Assembly: GCF_000720485.1 (NCBI RefSeq)
Contig: NZ_JOAX01000019.1
Location: forward strand, 1-64,000
Source of the DNA: Streptomyces ochraceiscleroticus
Lineage (GTDB): Bacteria > Actinomycetota > Actinomycetes > Streptomycetales > Streptomycetaceae
Reading direction: 5' to 3'
DNA: 64,000 nucleotides
Part shown: positions 24,721 through 33,533 of the stretch, piece by piece
How the letters are laid out: each line of letters opens with the position of its first letter
Numbering within the stretch: the stretch's first letter is position 1
Notes under the pieces: model-generated
The model's input: only the letters and a program-made list of their open reading frames with translations
Told to the model about the DNA's origin: nothing
Database searches by the model: none
Position numbers and translations under genes: made by a program

Positions 24721-26892
24721 TCAGTCGCTGAAGCGCTCGCCCTTCGCCGCCTTCTCCAGCAGCAGCGCCGACGGCGCGAACCGCTCGCCGTACGCCGCCT
24801 GGAGCTCCTTGGCGCGGGCCACGAAGCCGGCCACGCCGCCCTCGTACCCGTTGATGTACTGCATCACGCCGCCGGTCCAGCCGGGGAAGCCGATGCCGAA
24901 GATGGAGCCGATGTTGGCGTCGGCGACCGAGGTCAGCACGCCTTCCTCGAAGAGGCGCACGGTGTCCAGGGCCTCGGCGAAGAGCATCCGCTCCTGCATG
25001 TCCTTGAACGGGATCTCCGCGTCCGGCTTGGCGTAGTGCTCCCGCAGTCCGGGCCACAGGCCCTTCCGCTTGCCGTCCTCGCCGTACTCGTAGAAGCCCG
25101 CGCCCCCGCTGCGCCCCGGCCGTCCGAACTCGTCGACCATGCGGTCGATCAGCGCGTCCCCGGGATGCGGCGCCCAGCTTCCGCCCGCCTCCTCGATCGC
25201 CTTGCGGGTCTCGTTGCGGATCTTCCGCGGCAGGGTCAGCGTCAGCTCGTCCATCAGGGAGAGCACCTTGGCCGGGTAGCCGGCCTGGCCCGCGGCCTGC
25301 TCGACGGAGGCCGGGTCGACGCCCTCGGCGACCATCGCCACGCCCTCGTTGATGAAGTGGCCGATGACGCGGGAGGTGAAGAAGCCGCGGCTGTCGTTGA
25401 CCACGATGGGGGTCTTGCGGATCTGGCGTACCAGGTCGAAGGCGCGGGCCAGCGCCTCGTCGCCGGTCCGCTCGCCCTTGATGATCTCCACCAGCGGCAT
25501 CTTGTCGACCGGCGAGAAGAAGTGCAGGCCGATGAAGTCCTGCTTGCGCTGGACGCCTTCGGCGAGGCCGGTGATCGGCAGGGTGGAGGTGTTGGAGCAC
25601 AGCAGCGCGTCGGGCGCGACGATGCCCTCGATCTCCTGGAACACCTTGTGCTTGAGCGCGGTGTCCTCGAACACCGCCTCGATGACGGCGTCACAGCCCG
25701 CCAGGTCCTGCGGGTCGGCGGTCGGGGTGATGCGGGCGAGCAGCTCGTCGCGCTTGGCCTCGGTCGTGCGCCCCTTGGCAAGCGCCTTGGCGAGCAGTCC
25801 TTCGCTGTACGCCTTGCCCTTCGCCGCGGCCTCCGGGGTGACGTCCTTCAGCACGACCTCGATACCGGCCCTGGCGCAGCTGTATGCGATGCCCGCGCCC
25901 ATCATGCCGGCGCCGAGCACGGCGACCTTGGTGACCTTGCGCTCCTCGATGCCCTTCGGGCGGTTGGCCCCGGAGTTGACGGCCTGGAGGTCGAAGAAGA
26001 ACGCCTGGATCATGTTCTTGGAGGTCTGGCCGGTGACCAGCTCCACGAAGTACCGCGCCTCGATGGTCTGCGCGGTCTCGAAGTCGACCTGGGAGCCCTC
26101 GACGGCGGCCGCGAGGATGTTGCGCGGGGCCGGGTACGGAGCGCCGTTGAGCTGCTTCTTGAGGTTGGCGGGGAACGCCGGGAGGTTCGCAGCGAACTTC
26201 GGGTTCGAGGGCGTGCCGCCGGGGATCTTGTACCCCTTGACGTCCCAGGGCTGCTGGGATTCGGGGTGGGCGTCGATGAACGCGCGGGCCTTGGCGAGCA
26301 GGTCCTCGGGGGTCTCGGCGACCTCGTGGATCAGCCCGTTGTCCTTCGCGCGCGTGGCGTTGTACTGGGTGCCCTGGAGGAGGACCTTCAGCAGCGCGTC
26401 GGCGATGCCGAGCAGCCGTACCGTACGGGCGACGCCGCCGCCGGCCGGGAGCAGGCCGAGGGTGACCTCGGGCAGGCCGATCTTGGTGCCGGGGGTGTCG
26501 AGCGCGACGCGGTGGTGGCAGGCGAGCGCGATCTCGTAACCGCCGCCCAGCGCCGCGCCGTTGATGGCCGCGACGACGGGCTTGCCGAGCGTCTCGATGC
26601 GGCGCAGGTCGCGCTTGATGCCCTGGCCCGCCTCGAACGCCTGCTGGGCGTTCTCCGGGCGGACGGCGATCAGCTCGCGCAGGTCGCCGCCGGCGAAGAA
26701 GGTCTTCTTGGCGGAGGTGAAGATGATGCCGCGTACGGTGTCCTTCTCGGCCTCCAGACGGTCGGCGACCGCGGCGAGGGAGGTCTTGAAGGCGTCGTTC
26801 ATCGTGTTCGCCGACTGGCTCGGGTCGTCGAGGACGAGGGTGACGACGCCGGTCTCGTCCTGCTCCCAGCGGATGGTGCTGGCTTCACTCAT
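24721..26892 (-). CDS. Bifunctional enoyl-CoA hydratase/3-hydroxyacyl-CoA dehydrogenase (FadB-like)
   Basis: A 723-residue fusion catalysing two consecutive beta-oxidation steps. The crotonase domain covers about 1-300 (AAINGAALGGGYEIALACHH keeps the glutamate; IGLPEVTLGLLP the second). The NAD-binding domain starts at about 320 with VAVLGAGMMGAGIAYSCARA. The 3HCDH C-terminal domains follow (about 500-600 with GFFTSRVIGHFINEGVAM, and about 630-720). Last gene of the operon, 33 bp after the thiolase, giving the usual FadB/FadA channelling pair. Confidence 0.95.
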   Translation of the reverse strand: MSEASTIRWEQDETGVVTLVLDDPSQSANTMNDAFKTSLAAVADRLEAEKDTVRGIIFTSAKKTFFAGGDLRELIAVRPENAQQAFEAGQGIKRDLRRIETLGKPVVAAINGAALGGGYEIALACHHRVALDTPGTKIGLPEVTLGLLPAGGGVARTVRLLGIADALLKVLLQGTQYNATRAKDNGLIHEVAETPEDLLAKARAFIDAHPESQQPWDVKGYKIPGGTPSNPKFAANLPAFPANLKKQLNGAPYPAPRNILAAAVEGSQVDFETAQTIEARYFVELVTGQTSKNMIQAFFFDLQAVNSGANRPKGIEERKVTKVAVLGAGMMGAGIAYSCARAGIEVVLKDVTPEAAAKGKAYSEGLLAKALAKGRTTEAKRDELLARITPTADPQDLAGCDAVIEAVFEDTALKHKVFQEIEGIVAPDALLCSNTSTLPITGLAEGVQRKQDFIGLHFFSPVDKMPLVEIIKGERTGDEALARAFDLVRQIRKTPIVVNDSRGFFTSRVIGHFINEGVAMVAEGVDPASVEQAAGQAGYPAKVLSLMDELTLTLPRKIRNETRKAIEEAGGSWAPHPGDALIDRMVDEFGRPGRSGGAGFYEYGEDGKRKGLWPGLREHYAKPDAEIPFKDMQERMLFAEALDTVRLFEEGVLTSVADANIGSIFGIGFPGWTGGVMQYINGYEGGVAGFVARAKELQAAYGERFAPSALLLEKAAKGERFSD

Positions 26893-26925
26893 GGTGCGTT
26901 CTCCGTAAGGGGTCGGGACGGACGG

Positions 26926-28140
26926 TCAGAGGCGCTCGATGACGGTGGCGACGCCCATGCCGCCGCCGACGCAGAGGGTGGCCAGGCCGTAGCGCTTGTC
27001 CTGGCGCTCCAGCTCGTCGATGAGGGTGCCGAGGATCATCGCGCCAGTGGCGCCGAGCGGGTGGCCCATGGCGATCGCGCCGCCGTTGACGTTGACCTTG
27101 TCCAGGCTCAGGCCCATGTCCTGCACGAAGCGCAGCACGACGGCCGCGAACGCCTCGTTGATCTCGACCAGGTCGATGTCGTCGATGGTCAGGCCGGCCT
27201 TGGCGAGCGCCTTGCGGGAGGCGGGGGCCGGGCCGGTGAGCATGATGGTGGGCTCGGAGCCGGAGACCGCGGCGGAGATGATCCGGGCGCGCGGGGTCAG
27301 GCCGTAGCGCTCGCCGACCTCCTTGGAGCCGATCGCGACCAGCGCCGCGCCGTCCACGATGCCGGAGGAGTTGCCCGCGTGGTGGACGTGGTCGATGGAC
27401 TCGACCCAGTGGTACTTCTGCAGCGCCACGGCGTCAAAGCCGCCCATGTCGCCGATGGCGGCGAAGGAGGGCTTGAGGGAGGCGAGCGAGTCGGCGGTCG
27501 TGCCGGGGCGCATGTGCTCGTCGTGGTCCAGGACGGTCAGCCCGTTGCGGTCGGTGACCGGGACGACGGACCGCTTGAAGCGGCCGTCCTTCCAGGCCGC
27601 GGCGGCCCGCTCCTGGGACAGCGCGGCGTACTCGTCCACGTCGCGGCGGCTCCAGCCCCCGATGGTGGCGATGAGGTCGGCACCGATGCCCTGCGGGACG
27701 AAGTTGGTGTCGAGGTTGGTCATCGGGTCGTTGAACCAGGCGCCGCCGTCCGAGGCCATCGGCACGCGCGACATCGACTCGACGCCGCCGGCCAGCACCA
27801 GGTCCTCCCAGCCGGAACGGACCTTGGCGGCGGCCAGGTTGACGGCCTCCAGGCCGGAGGCGCAGAAGCGGTTCTCCTGTACGCCGGCGACGGTGTCGGG
27901 CAGCCCGGCGGCGATGGCCGCGATGCGGGCGATGTCGGAGCCCTGGTCGCCGACCGGGCCGACGACGCCGAGCACGATGTCGTCCACGGCGGCCGGGTCG
28001 AGGTCCGGGAAGCGCCGGCGTACTTCGTGGATCAGGCCGACGACCAGGTCGATCGGCTTGGTGCCGTGCAGCGCGCCGGCGGCCTTGCCGCGGCCGCGCG
28101 GGGTGCGGATCGCGTCGTATACGTACGCTTCGGAAGTCAC
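26926..28140 (-). CDS. Acetyl-CoA C-acyltransferase (thiolase)
   Basis: A 404-residue thiolase carrying out the final CoA-dependent cleavage of beta-oxidation. The nucleophilic Cys is in [15 protein letters not shown] (about residue 91), the His in [10 protein letters not shown], and the second Cys in [14 protein letters not shown] near the C-terminus. GTG 28140 has GAAAGG upstream and begins the conserved [14 protein letters not shown]; the longer frame is non-coding. It lies between the acyl-CoA dehydrogenase and FadB-like genes on the same strand. Confidence 0.94.
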   Translation of the reverse strand: MTSEAYVYDAIRTPRGRGKAAGALHGTKPIDLVVGLIHEVRRRFPDLDPAAVDDIVLGVVGPVGDQGSDIARIAAIAAGLPDTVAGVQENRFCASGLEAVNLAAAKVRSGWEDLVLAGGVESMSRVPMASDGGAWFNDPMTNLDTNFVPQGIGADLIATIGGWSRRDVDEYAALSQERAAAAWKDGRFKRSVVPVTDRNGLTVLDHDEHMRPGTTADSLASLKPSFAAIGDMGGFDAVALQKYHWVESIDHVHHAGNSSGIVDGAALVAIGSKEVGERYGLTPRARIISAAVSGSEPTIMLTGPAPASRKALAKAGLTIDDIDLVEINEAFAAVVLRFVQDMGLSLDKVNVNGGAIAMGHPLGATGAMILGTLIDELERQDKRYGLATLCVGGGMGVATVIERL

Positions 28141-28193
28141 GGTGTGCAGCCTTTCAAAGGGGTGAGGGTGGGCCCGGCGTGGCGGAGCCTGGG

Positions 28194-29354
28194 TCAGCCG
28201 AGCAGCGAGCGGCCGATGATCTCCTTCATGATCTCGGTGGTGCCGCCGTAGATCGTCTGGATGCGGCCGTCGGTGAACGCCTTGGCGACGCGGTACTCGT
28301 TCATGTAGCCGTATCCGCCGTGCAGTTGCAGACAGCGGTCGGCCACCCGCTTCTGCAGCTCGGTGGCCCACCACTTGGCCATCGAGGCGTGTACGGCATC
28401 CAGTTGCCCGGCCGAGTGGTCGACAATGCAGCGGTCCAGGAAAGTGCGGGTCACCGCACACTCCGTGGCCATCTCGGCGATCTCGAACCGGATGTGCTGC
28501 AGCTTGGCCAGCGGCCGCCCGAACGCCTCGCGCTCCTTGACGTACTGCGTGGTGATCTCCAGCAGGTGCTCGGCCGCGGCGATGCCCGCCACCGCGATGC
28601 CCATCCGCTCCTGCGCGAGATTGGTCATCAGGTGGATGAAGGCACCGTTCAGCTCGCCGAGCAGGTTCTCCTTGGGCACGCGCACGTCATTGAAGAACAG
28701 CTCGGCGGTGTCCTGGGCCTTCTGCCCGATCTTGTCGAGGTTCCGGCCCCTCTCGAAGCCCTCCATGCCGCGCTCGACGACCAGCAGACTGAGTCCGTGA
28801 GCGCCCCCTTCGGGGGTCGTCCTGGCGACCACGACCACCAGGTCGGCCAGGATGCCGTTGGAGATGAAGGTCTTGGAGCCGTTCAGTATCCAGTGGTCGC
28901 CGCGGTCCTCGGCGGTCGTTCTGATGCCCTGGAGGTCGGAGCCGGCGCCCGGCTCGGTCATGGCGATGGCGGTGATGATCTCGCCGCTGCAGAAGCCGGG
29001 CAGCCAGCGCCGCTTCTGCTCCTCGGTGGCCAGCGAGGTGAGGTACGGGCCGATGATGTCGTTGTGCAGGCCGACGGCCAGGCCCGCGGCGCCGGCCCGG
29101 GTGAACTCCTCGGCCAGTACGGCGGAGTAGCGGAAGTCGGCATTGCCTCCGCCGCCGTACTCCTCGGGCACGGCGAGCCCCAGCAGCCCCTGGCGGCCGG
29201 CGGCGCGCCATGCCTCCCGGCTGACGATGCCGTCCTGCTCCCACTGCTCGTAGTGCGGCTCGACCTCCTTCTTGAGGAAGGTGCGCACGGTCTCGCGGAA
29301 GGCGTCGTGGTCCTCGGTGAAGATCTGGCGCGCCATCTGCGTCGGCTGGGTCAT
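28194..29354 (-). CDS. Acyl-CoA dehydrogenase, long-chain/isovaleryl type
   Basis: A 386-residue flavoprotein catalysing the first alpha,beta-oxidation of acyl-CoA. The family signatures [17 protein letters not shown] and [18 protein letters not shown] are intact. The segment near the C-terminus reads YGGTTE, so the catalytic Glu of medium-chain enzymes (YEGT) is Gly; the base is instead supplied by the Glu in [12 protein letters not shown], as in long-chain and isovaleryl-CoA dehydrogenases. ATG 29354 overlaps the racemase stop in ATGA, so the genes are translationally coupled. Confidence 0.93.
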   Translation of the reverse strand: MTQPTQMARQIFTEDHDAFRETVRTFLKKEVEPHYEQWEQDGIVSREAWRAAGRQGLLGLAVPEEYGGGGNADFRYSAVLAEEFTRAGAAGLAVGLHNDIIGPYLTSLATEEQKRRWLPGFCSGEIITAIAMTEPGAGSDLQGIRTTAEDRGDHWILNGSKTFISNGILADLVVVVARTTPEGGAHGLSLLVVERGMEGFERGRNLDKIGQKAQDTAELFFNDVRVPKENLLGELNGAFIHLMTNLAQERMGIAVAGIAAAEHLLEITTQYVKEREAFGRPLAKLQHIRFEIAEMATECAVTRTFLDRCIVDHSAGQLDAVHASMAKWWATELQKRVADRCLQLHGGYGYMNEYRVAKAFTDGRIQTIYGGTTEIMKEIIGRSLLG

Positions 29355-30514
29355 CGTTGCGGGCCTTCCTCGGTGCCGTCGCCGGGACGATCGGTGGTGG
29401 TCAGGGCGGGGACGTCCCAGTCGCGGGCCACCGCTTCGGTGTCCGCGCCGGGCAGGGCGGGGCCGCCGCGCACCGCGCCGGGCGTGCGCGAGAAACGCGG
29501 CGCGGGCGCCGGCTGGGTGACACCGGCGTGTTGGACGAAGGTGCCGCGGGCCGCGAGATGGGGGTGATCCGGCGCCTCGCGCAGCGACAGCACGGGCGCC
29601 ACGCACGCGTCGGACCCGTCGAAGACGGCCGTCCACTCCTCGCGCGTACGGGTACGGAACCGGTCGGCGATGGCCGTACGCAGCGCGCCCCACCGGGCGA
29701 AGTCCTCGCGCGGAGGCACCTCGTCCGCCAGGCCGAGCAGTCGCAGGAACTCGGCGTAGAACCGCTGCTCCAGGGCGCCGACGGCCATATGGCCGCCGTC
29801 GGCCGTCTCGTACGTCCCGTAGAAGGGCGCCCCGCCGTCCAGGAGGTTGGCGGCGCGCCGGTCCTGCCAGGCGCCCGCCTCCAGCATGCCGCGGATCATG
29901 GTGGTGAGGTGGGCCGTGCCGTCGACGATCGCGGCGTCCACGACCTGGCCGCTGCCGCCTTCGGTGCGCGCGTGCTGGAGCGCGGCGAGGATGCCGATGA
30001 CGAGGTAGAGCGAGCCGCCGGCGTAGTCGCCGAGGAGGTTGGCGGGGGCGACGGGCGGGCCGTCGGCGGTGCCGGTCATGCCGAGCGCGCCGGTGAGCGC
30101 GATGTACCCGATGTCGTGCCCTGCGGTGTCGGCGAGCGGGCCGTCCTGGCCCCAGCCGGTCATCCGGCCGTAGACGAGGCGGGGGTTGCGGGCGAGGCAC
30201 GCCTCGGGGCCGACGCCGAGCCGCTCGGCAACACCCGGCCGGTACCCCTCGATCAGTACGTCGGCGCGCTCGGCCAGGCCGAGGACCTGGCCCGGCCCCT
30301 CCGGAGCCTTCAGGTCGACCAGCACCGAGCGCTTGCCGCGGTTGGTGAGGTCGTGCGCCGGATCGACGCCGATGCCGGAGCCGCCGGGGCGGTCCACGCG
30401 TACGACGTCGGCGCCGAGGTCGGCGAGGTGCATCGCGGCGAACGGGCCCGGCCCGATACCGGCGAGTTCCACCACGCGCACTCCGCTCAGCGGGCCGTTC
30501 CCTGTCTGCGCCAT
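29351..30514 (-). CDS. CaiB/BaiF CoA-transferase family, alpha-methylacyl-CoA racemase-like
   Basis: A 387-residue protein. The residues used by mycobacterial alpha-methylacyl-CoA racemase are all apparent: His in DTAGHDIGYIALTGAL, Asp in NLLGDYAGGSLYLV and Glu in YGTYETADGGHMAVGAL. It would epimerise 2-methyl-branched acyl-CoAs so they can enter beta-oxidation, consistent with the downstream dehydrogenase, thiolase and FadB-like genes. First gene of the operon, with start ATG 30514. Upstream 30515-30661 holds operator-like dyads. Confidence 0.85.
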   Translation of the reverse strand: MAQTGNGPLSGVRVVELAGIGPGPFAAMHLADLGADVVRVDRPGGSGIGVDPAHDLTNRGKRSVLVDLKAPEGPGQVLGLAERADVLIEGYRPGVAERLGVGPEACLARNPRLVYGRMTGWGQDGPLADTAGHDIGYIALTGALGMTGTADGPPVAPANLLGDYAGGSLYLVIGILAALQHARTEGGSGQVVDAAIVDGTAHLTTMIRGMLEAGAWQDRRAANLLDGGAPFYGTYETADGGHMAVGALEQRFYAEFLRLLGLADEVPPREDFARWGALRTAIADRFRTRTREEWTAVFDGSDACVAPVLSLREAPDHPHLAARGTFVQHAGVTQPAPAPRFSRTPGAVRGGPALPGADTEAVARDWDVPALTTTDRPGDGTEEGPQR

Positions 30515-30543
30515 CGCGCCCCCAGCTTGTGACACCAATGCTG

Positions 30544-30571
30544 TAACACTCGTGATGTTAAGAACGTGTTC
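30544..30571 (-). promoter_or_regulatory. KstR-like operator and adjacent dyad of the fatty-acid operon
   Basis: TAACA-N7-TGTTA (30544-30560) is followed at once by GAAC-GT-GTTC (30562-30571). The latter matches the core AAC-N2-GTT of the actinobacterial KstR motif TNNAACNNGTTNNA, including the final A, but not the first T. They lie 30-57 bp upstream of the racemase start, where a TetR-type lipid repressor would block the promoter. No KstR gene is in the window, so the regulator would act from elsewhere. Confidence 0.5.
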
Positions 30572-30661
30572 CAGTTTCCACAAGCCCCTTCCGGCAGGTT
30601 GCGGAGCGGGTTCCCGGACCGCCTCCCTTGCTCGCGCGGGCACAGCGATGACAATGGCCGG

Positions 30662-31405
30662 ATGCCGTACTCGCACCTCGCCGCCGCACTGTTCGATCCC
30701 GCCACCGGCCAGGGCTGGCGCCAGATCATCGAGCTGGCCATGGCGCTGCTGCTGTCCTCCCTCATCGGGCTGGAACGCGAGGCGCGCCAGAAGAGCGCGG
30801 GGCTGCGCACCCACACCCTCGTGGGCGTCGGCAGCGCGCTCTTCATGGAGGTGTCGATCCACGGCTTCGGGGCGGTCGCCGGCATCGAGGGCGTCGGACT
30901 CGATCCGTCCCGGGTCGCCGCACAGGTCGTCTCCGGCATCGGCTTCATCGGCGGCGGCCTGATCTTTGTGAAGAAGGACGCGGTACGCGGTCTGACCACC
31001 GCCGCGACCATCTGGCTGACCTGCGCCATCGGCATGGCCTGCGGCGGCGGGCTGCCGCTGCTCGCGCTCGCCTCGACGGCCGTGCACTTCCTCGTCGTCC
31101 GCGGCTTCCCCAAGATCACCGACCGGATGTCGATGGCCCCGACCCTGGAGCGCTTCGAACTCCGGCTCGCCTACCGCTCTCAGCACGGCCTGCTCGGCCG
31201 GATGCTGGAGATGTGCACCAGCAGCGGCTTCCAGGTGACCGACGTACAGGTCGAGACCGGGCCGGAAGAACGCGACCGGGTCGCCAGTGAAGTACTGCTC
31301 CGCCTGGAGGGCGTCGCCTCCCCCCACGATCTGCTGGAACGCCTGGCTGAGCTGGACGGCGTCCGCGGGATCACCATGGGGCGGGAGGCGGACCGCACGG
31401 AGTGA
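30662..31405 (+). CDS. MgtC/SapB family membrane protein
   Basis: A 247-residue protein with an N-terminal MgtC/SapB membrane domain of four to five helices (about 15-145). Family motifs LIGLEREARQKSAGLRTHTLV and VVSGIGFIGGGLIF are both present. A C-terminal soluble ACT-like domain spans about 155-240. MgtC proteins modulate ATP synthase or adaptation to low magnesium in other bacteria; the role in saprophytic actinomycetes is unknown. ATG 30662 is chosen because the upstream frame is non-coding. It is divergent from the fatty-acid operon. Confidence 0.88.
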   Translation: MPYSHLAAALFDPATGQGWRQIIELAMALLLSSLIGLEREARQKSAGLRTHTLVGVGSALFMEVSIHGFGAVAGIEGVGLDPSRVAAQVVSGIGFIGGGLIFVKKDAVRGLTTAATIWLTCAIGMACGGGLPLLALASTAVHFLVVRGFPKITDRMSMAPTLERFELRLAYRSQHGLLGRMLEMCTSSGFQVTDVQVETGPEERDRVASEVLLRLEGVASPHDLLERLAELDGVRGITMGREADRTE

Positions 31406-31439
31406 GACCCGTGACCGGCCGAAGCGGCCATCTTGGCAC

Positions 31440-31460
31440 CACGGCGCGCGCAGCGCCGTG
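31440..31460 (+). terminator. Hairpin after the MgtC/SapB gene
   Basis: CACGGCGC and GCGCCGTG form a perfect 8-bp stem around five bases, 34 bp after the stop codon and before the next gene at 31530. A smaller GGCCG/CGGCC stem precedes it. Confidence 0.5.
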
Positions 31461-31529
31461 TTGACGCCACGTACAGCTCGTCCCTAGCGTGCGACACCTG
31501 CCGACACGATCACACCGAAGGGCCGCACC

Positions 31530-32714
31530 ATGGGACGACAGGCTGCCGCGGGACGGGCGTACGACGTCGTCCTCTTCGGCGCGACCGGCTTCGCGGGCCG
31601 GCTCACCGCCGCCTACCTGGCCGCGCACGCCCCCGAGGGGTGCCGCTGGGCGCTGGCCGGGCGCAACAGGGCGAAGCTGGAGCGGCTCCGCGACGAGCTG
31701 GCGGCGGATCATCCGGCCTGCGCCGAGCTGCCGTTGCTGCACGCCGACGCCGCCGACCCCGAGTCGCTGCGCGCCGTGGCCACCGCGACGCGGGTGCTGG
31801 CCACCACCGTCGGCCCGTACCTGAAGTACGGCGAGCCGCTGGTGGCGGCCTGCGCCGAGGCTGGCACGGACTATGTGGACCTCACCGGCGAGCCGGAATT
31901 CGTCGACCGGATGTATCTGCGCCATCACGCGACGGCGCTCGCCTCGGGCGCGCGCCTGGTGCACGCCTGCGGCTTCGACTGCATTCCGTACGACCTCGGC
32001 GTGCACTACACGGTGGGGCTGCTGCCCGAGGGCGTACCGCTGCGCGTGGCCGGCTTCGTGCGCACCAACGCCACCTTCTCGGGCGGCACGCTGGCCTCCG
32101 CGCTGACCGCGATGTCCCGTCCGCTCGGCATGGCGCGCGCCGCCCGGGAGCGGCAGCGCGTCGAGCCGCGCCCGGTGAGCCGTACGGTGCGCGCGGCGCC
32201 CGGGACGCCGACCCGGGAGCAGGGCGTCTGGGGCGTACCGCTGCCGACCCTCGACCCGCAGATGGTCGCCCGCTCGGCGTCCGCGCTGGAGCGGTACGGG
32301 CCGGATTTCCGCTACCGCCACTACGCCGGCGTCAAGTCGCTTCCGGTGGCGGTCGGAGGCGTACTGGGCGCGAGCGTCGCGGCCGGGCTGGCCCAGCTCC
32401 CGCCCGCACGCCGGTGGCTGTCGGCCCGGCTCGCGCCCGGCGACGGACCGGACGAGGCGCGCCGGGCGAAGAGCTGGTTCAAGGTCCGCTTCGTGGGCGA
32501 GGGCGGCGGCCGACGGCTCGTCACGGAGGTCGCGGGCGGCGACCCCGGATACGACGAGACGGCGAAGATGCTCGCCGAGTCGGCCCTCTCCCTCGCGTAC
32601 GACGAACTCCCCGAGACCGCGGGCCAGGTGACGGCCGCGGTCGCCATGGGCGACGCGCTCACGGAACGGCTGACGAAGGCGGGAATGCGCTTCCGGGTGG
32701 TCAGCTCGGACTGA
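31530..32714 (+). CDS. Saccharopine dehydrogenase-like/trans-acting enoyl reductase family protein
   Basis: A 394-residue protein with an N-terminal NADP-binding Rossmann domain (YDVVLFGATGFAGRLTAAYL, residues about 11-30), followed by TTVGPYLKYGEPLVAACAEAGTDYVDLTGE-type sequence shared with saccharopine dehydrogenase-like proteins. In mycobacteria this family includes the trans-acting enoyl reductase Rv2953 of phthiocerol lipid synthesis. No polyketide synthase is adjacent here, so lipid tailoring is only a family-level suggestion. A hydrophobic patch at about 270-290 might be membrane associated. Confidence 0.82.
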   Translation: MGRQAAAGRAYDVVLFGATGFAGRLTAAYLAAHAPEGCRWALAGRNRAKLERLRDELAADHPACAELPLLHADAADPESLRAVATATRVLATTVGPYLKYGEPLVAACAEAGTDYVDLTGEPEFVDRMYLRHHATALASGARLVHACGFDCIPYDLGVHYTVGLLPEGVPLRVAGFVRTNATFSGGTLASALTAMSRPLGMARAARERQRVEPRPVSRTVRAAPGTPTREQGVWGVPLPTLDPQMVARSASALERYGPDFRYRHYAGVKSLPVAVGGVLGASVAAGLAQLPPARRWLSARLAPGDGPDEARRAKSWFKVRFVGEGGGRRLVTEVAGGDPGYDETAKMLAESALSLAYDELPETAGQVTAAVAMGDALTERLTKAGMRFRVVSSD

Positions 32715-32727
32715 GGCGCACGGGCGG

Positions 32728-32749
32728 GGTGCGGGGCGCGCCCCGCACC
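32728..32749. terminator. Bidirectional terminator, 22-bp palindrome
   Basis: GGTGCGGGGC-GC-GCCCCGCACC lies between convergent genes ending at 32714 (+) and 32751 (-). Perfect arms and position support a shared terminator. Confidence 0.75.
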
Positions 32750-32750
32750 T

Positions 32751-33455
32751 TCACGCCTCCGCGAGCGCCTTCCGGCACAGCGCGTCCGCGGCCCGAGTGG
32801 TCTCCGGCTGCCGGTACTTCGTCGCCAGCCGCAGCGTATGGGCACACGCGCGGTCCAGCCCGACACGGTGCCCCACGGACACGAAGACCGGCTTCACACC
32901 CCGCCGCGTCCGCAGCGCGCGGCCGACCTCCTCGCCGCCGTCCAGCAGTGCGGAGGTGGCACCGCGCTCCGTCCCCGGCGCTTCGTACGTGAAGGTGAAC
33001 GGGTTCTTCCCGACCCCGATCACCGGCAGCCCGGTGAGTACTCCCAGGTGGCTGGCGAGCCCGAAGCGGCGCGGGTGGGCGAGCCCGTAACCGTCGCAGA
33101 CCACGAGGCCGGGCACGCGCTCGAGCCGGTCGAGCGCGTCGAGCACGGTCGGGATCTCCCGGAAGGCGAGCAGCCCGGGAACATACGGGAAGGACACCGG
33201 CCCCACCGCCGTCGCCTCGTCGACGACGCGCAGCGTACGGGCGTCCAGCGCGACGGCCGCCGCGGCGACGACACCCCGCTCGTCGTCGTACGCCACGTCC
33301 ACTCCTGCCACCGTGCCGTCGAAGTCGGGCTCGGGGCCCGGCTCGTCGAGCACCACATGGCGGCGCAGCCGGTCCTGGGCGGCGCGGGCCGTGGCCTCGT
33401 CGGCGGGCCAGTTGCGCAGTTCGTCGTCGCGGGAGACCGTTCCAGTGATCATCAT
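32751..33455 (-). CDS. nfi: Endonuclease V (deoxyinosine 3'-endonuclease)
   Basis: A 234-residue repair nuclease that cuts near deoxyinosine from adenine deamination. The metal-binding acids are present: Asp in VAGVDVAYDD, Glu in PGLLAFREIPTVLDAL and Asp in VVCDGYGLAHPRRFGLASHL. The family motif PVIGVGKN follows, along with the late HRVGLDRA. Length is normal. Start may be ATG 33455 or the next codon, also ATG. It stands alone between convergent and unrelated genes. Confidence 0.94.
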   Translation of the reverse strand: MMITGTVSRDDELRNWPADEATARAAQDRLRRHVVLDEPGPEPDFDGTVAGVDVAYDDERGVVAAAAVALDARTLRVVDEATAVGPVSFPYVPGLLAFREIPTVLDALDRLERVPGLVVCDGYGLAHPRRFGLASHLGVLTGLPVIGVGKNPFTFTYEAPGTERGATSALLDGGEEVGRALRTRRGVKPVFVSVGHRVGLDRACAHTLRLATKYRQPETTRAADALCRKALAEA

Positions 33456-33533
33456 GATTCCACCACGCTACCGGGTCCCGACCGGCTGACCGACTGATCC
33501 GCCGACCGCTGACCGGACCCTGCACTTGGGCGC

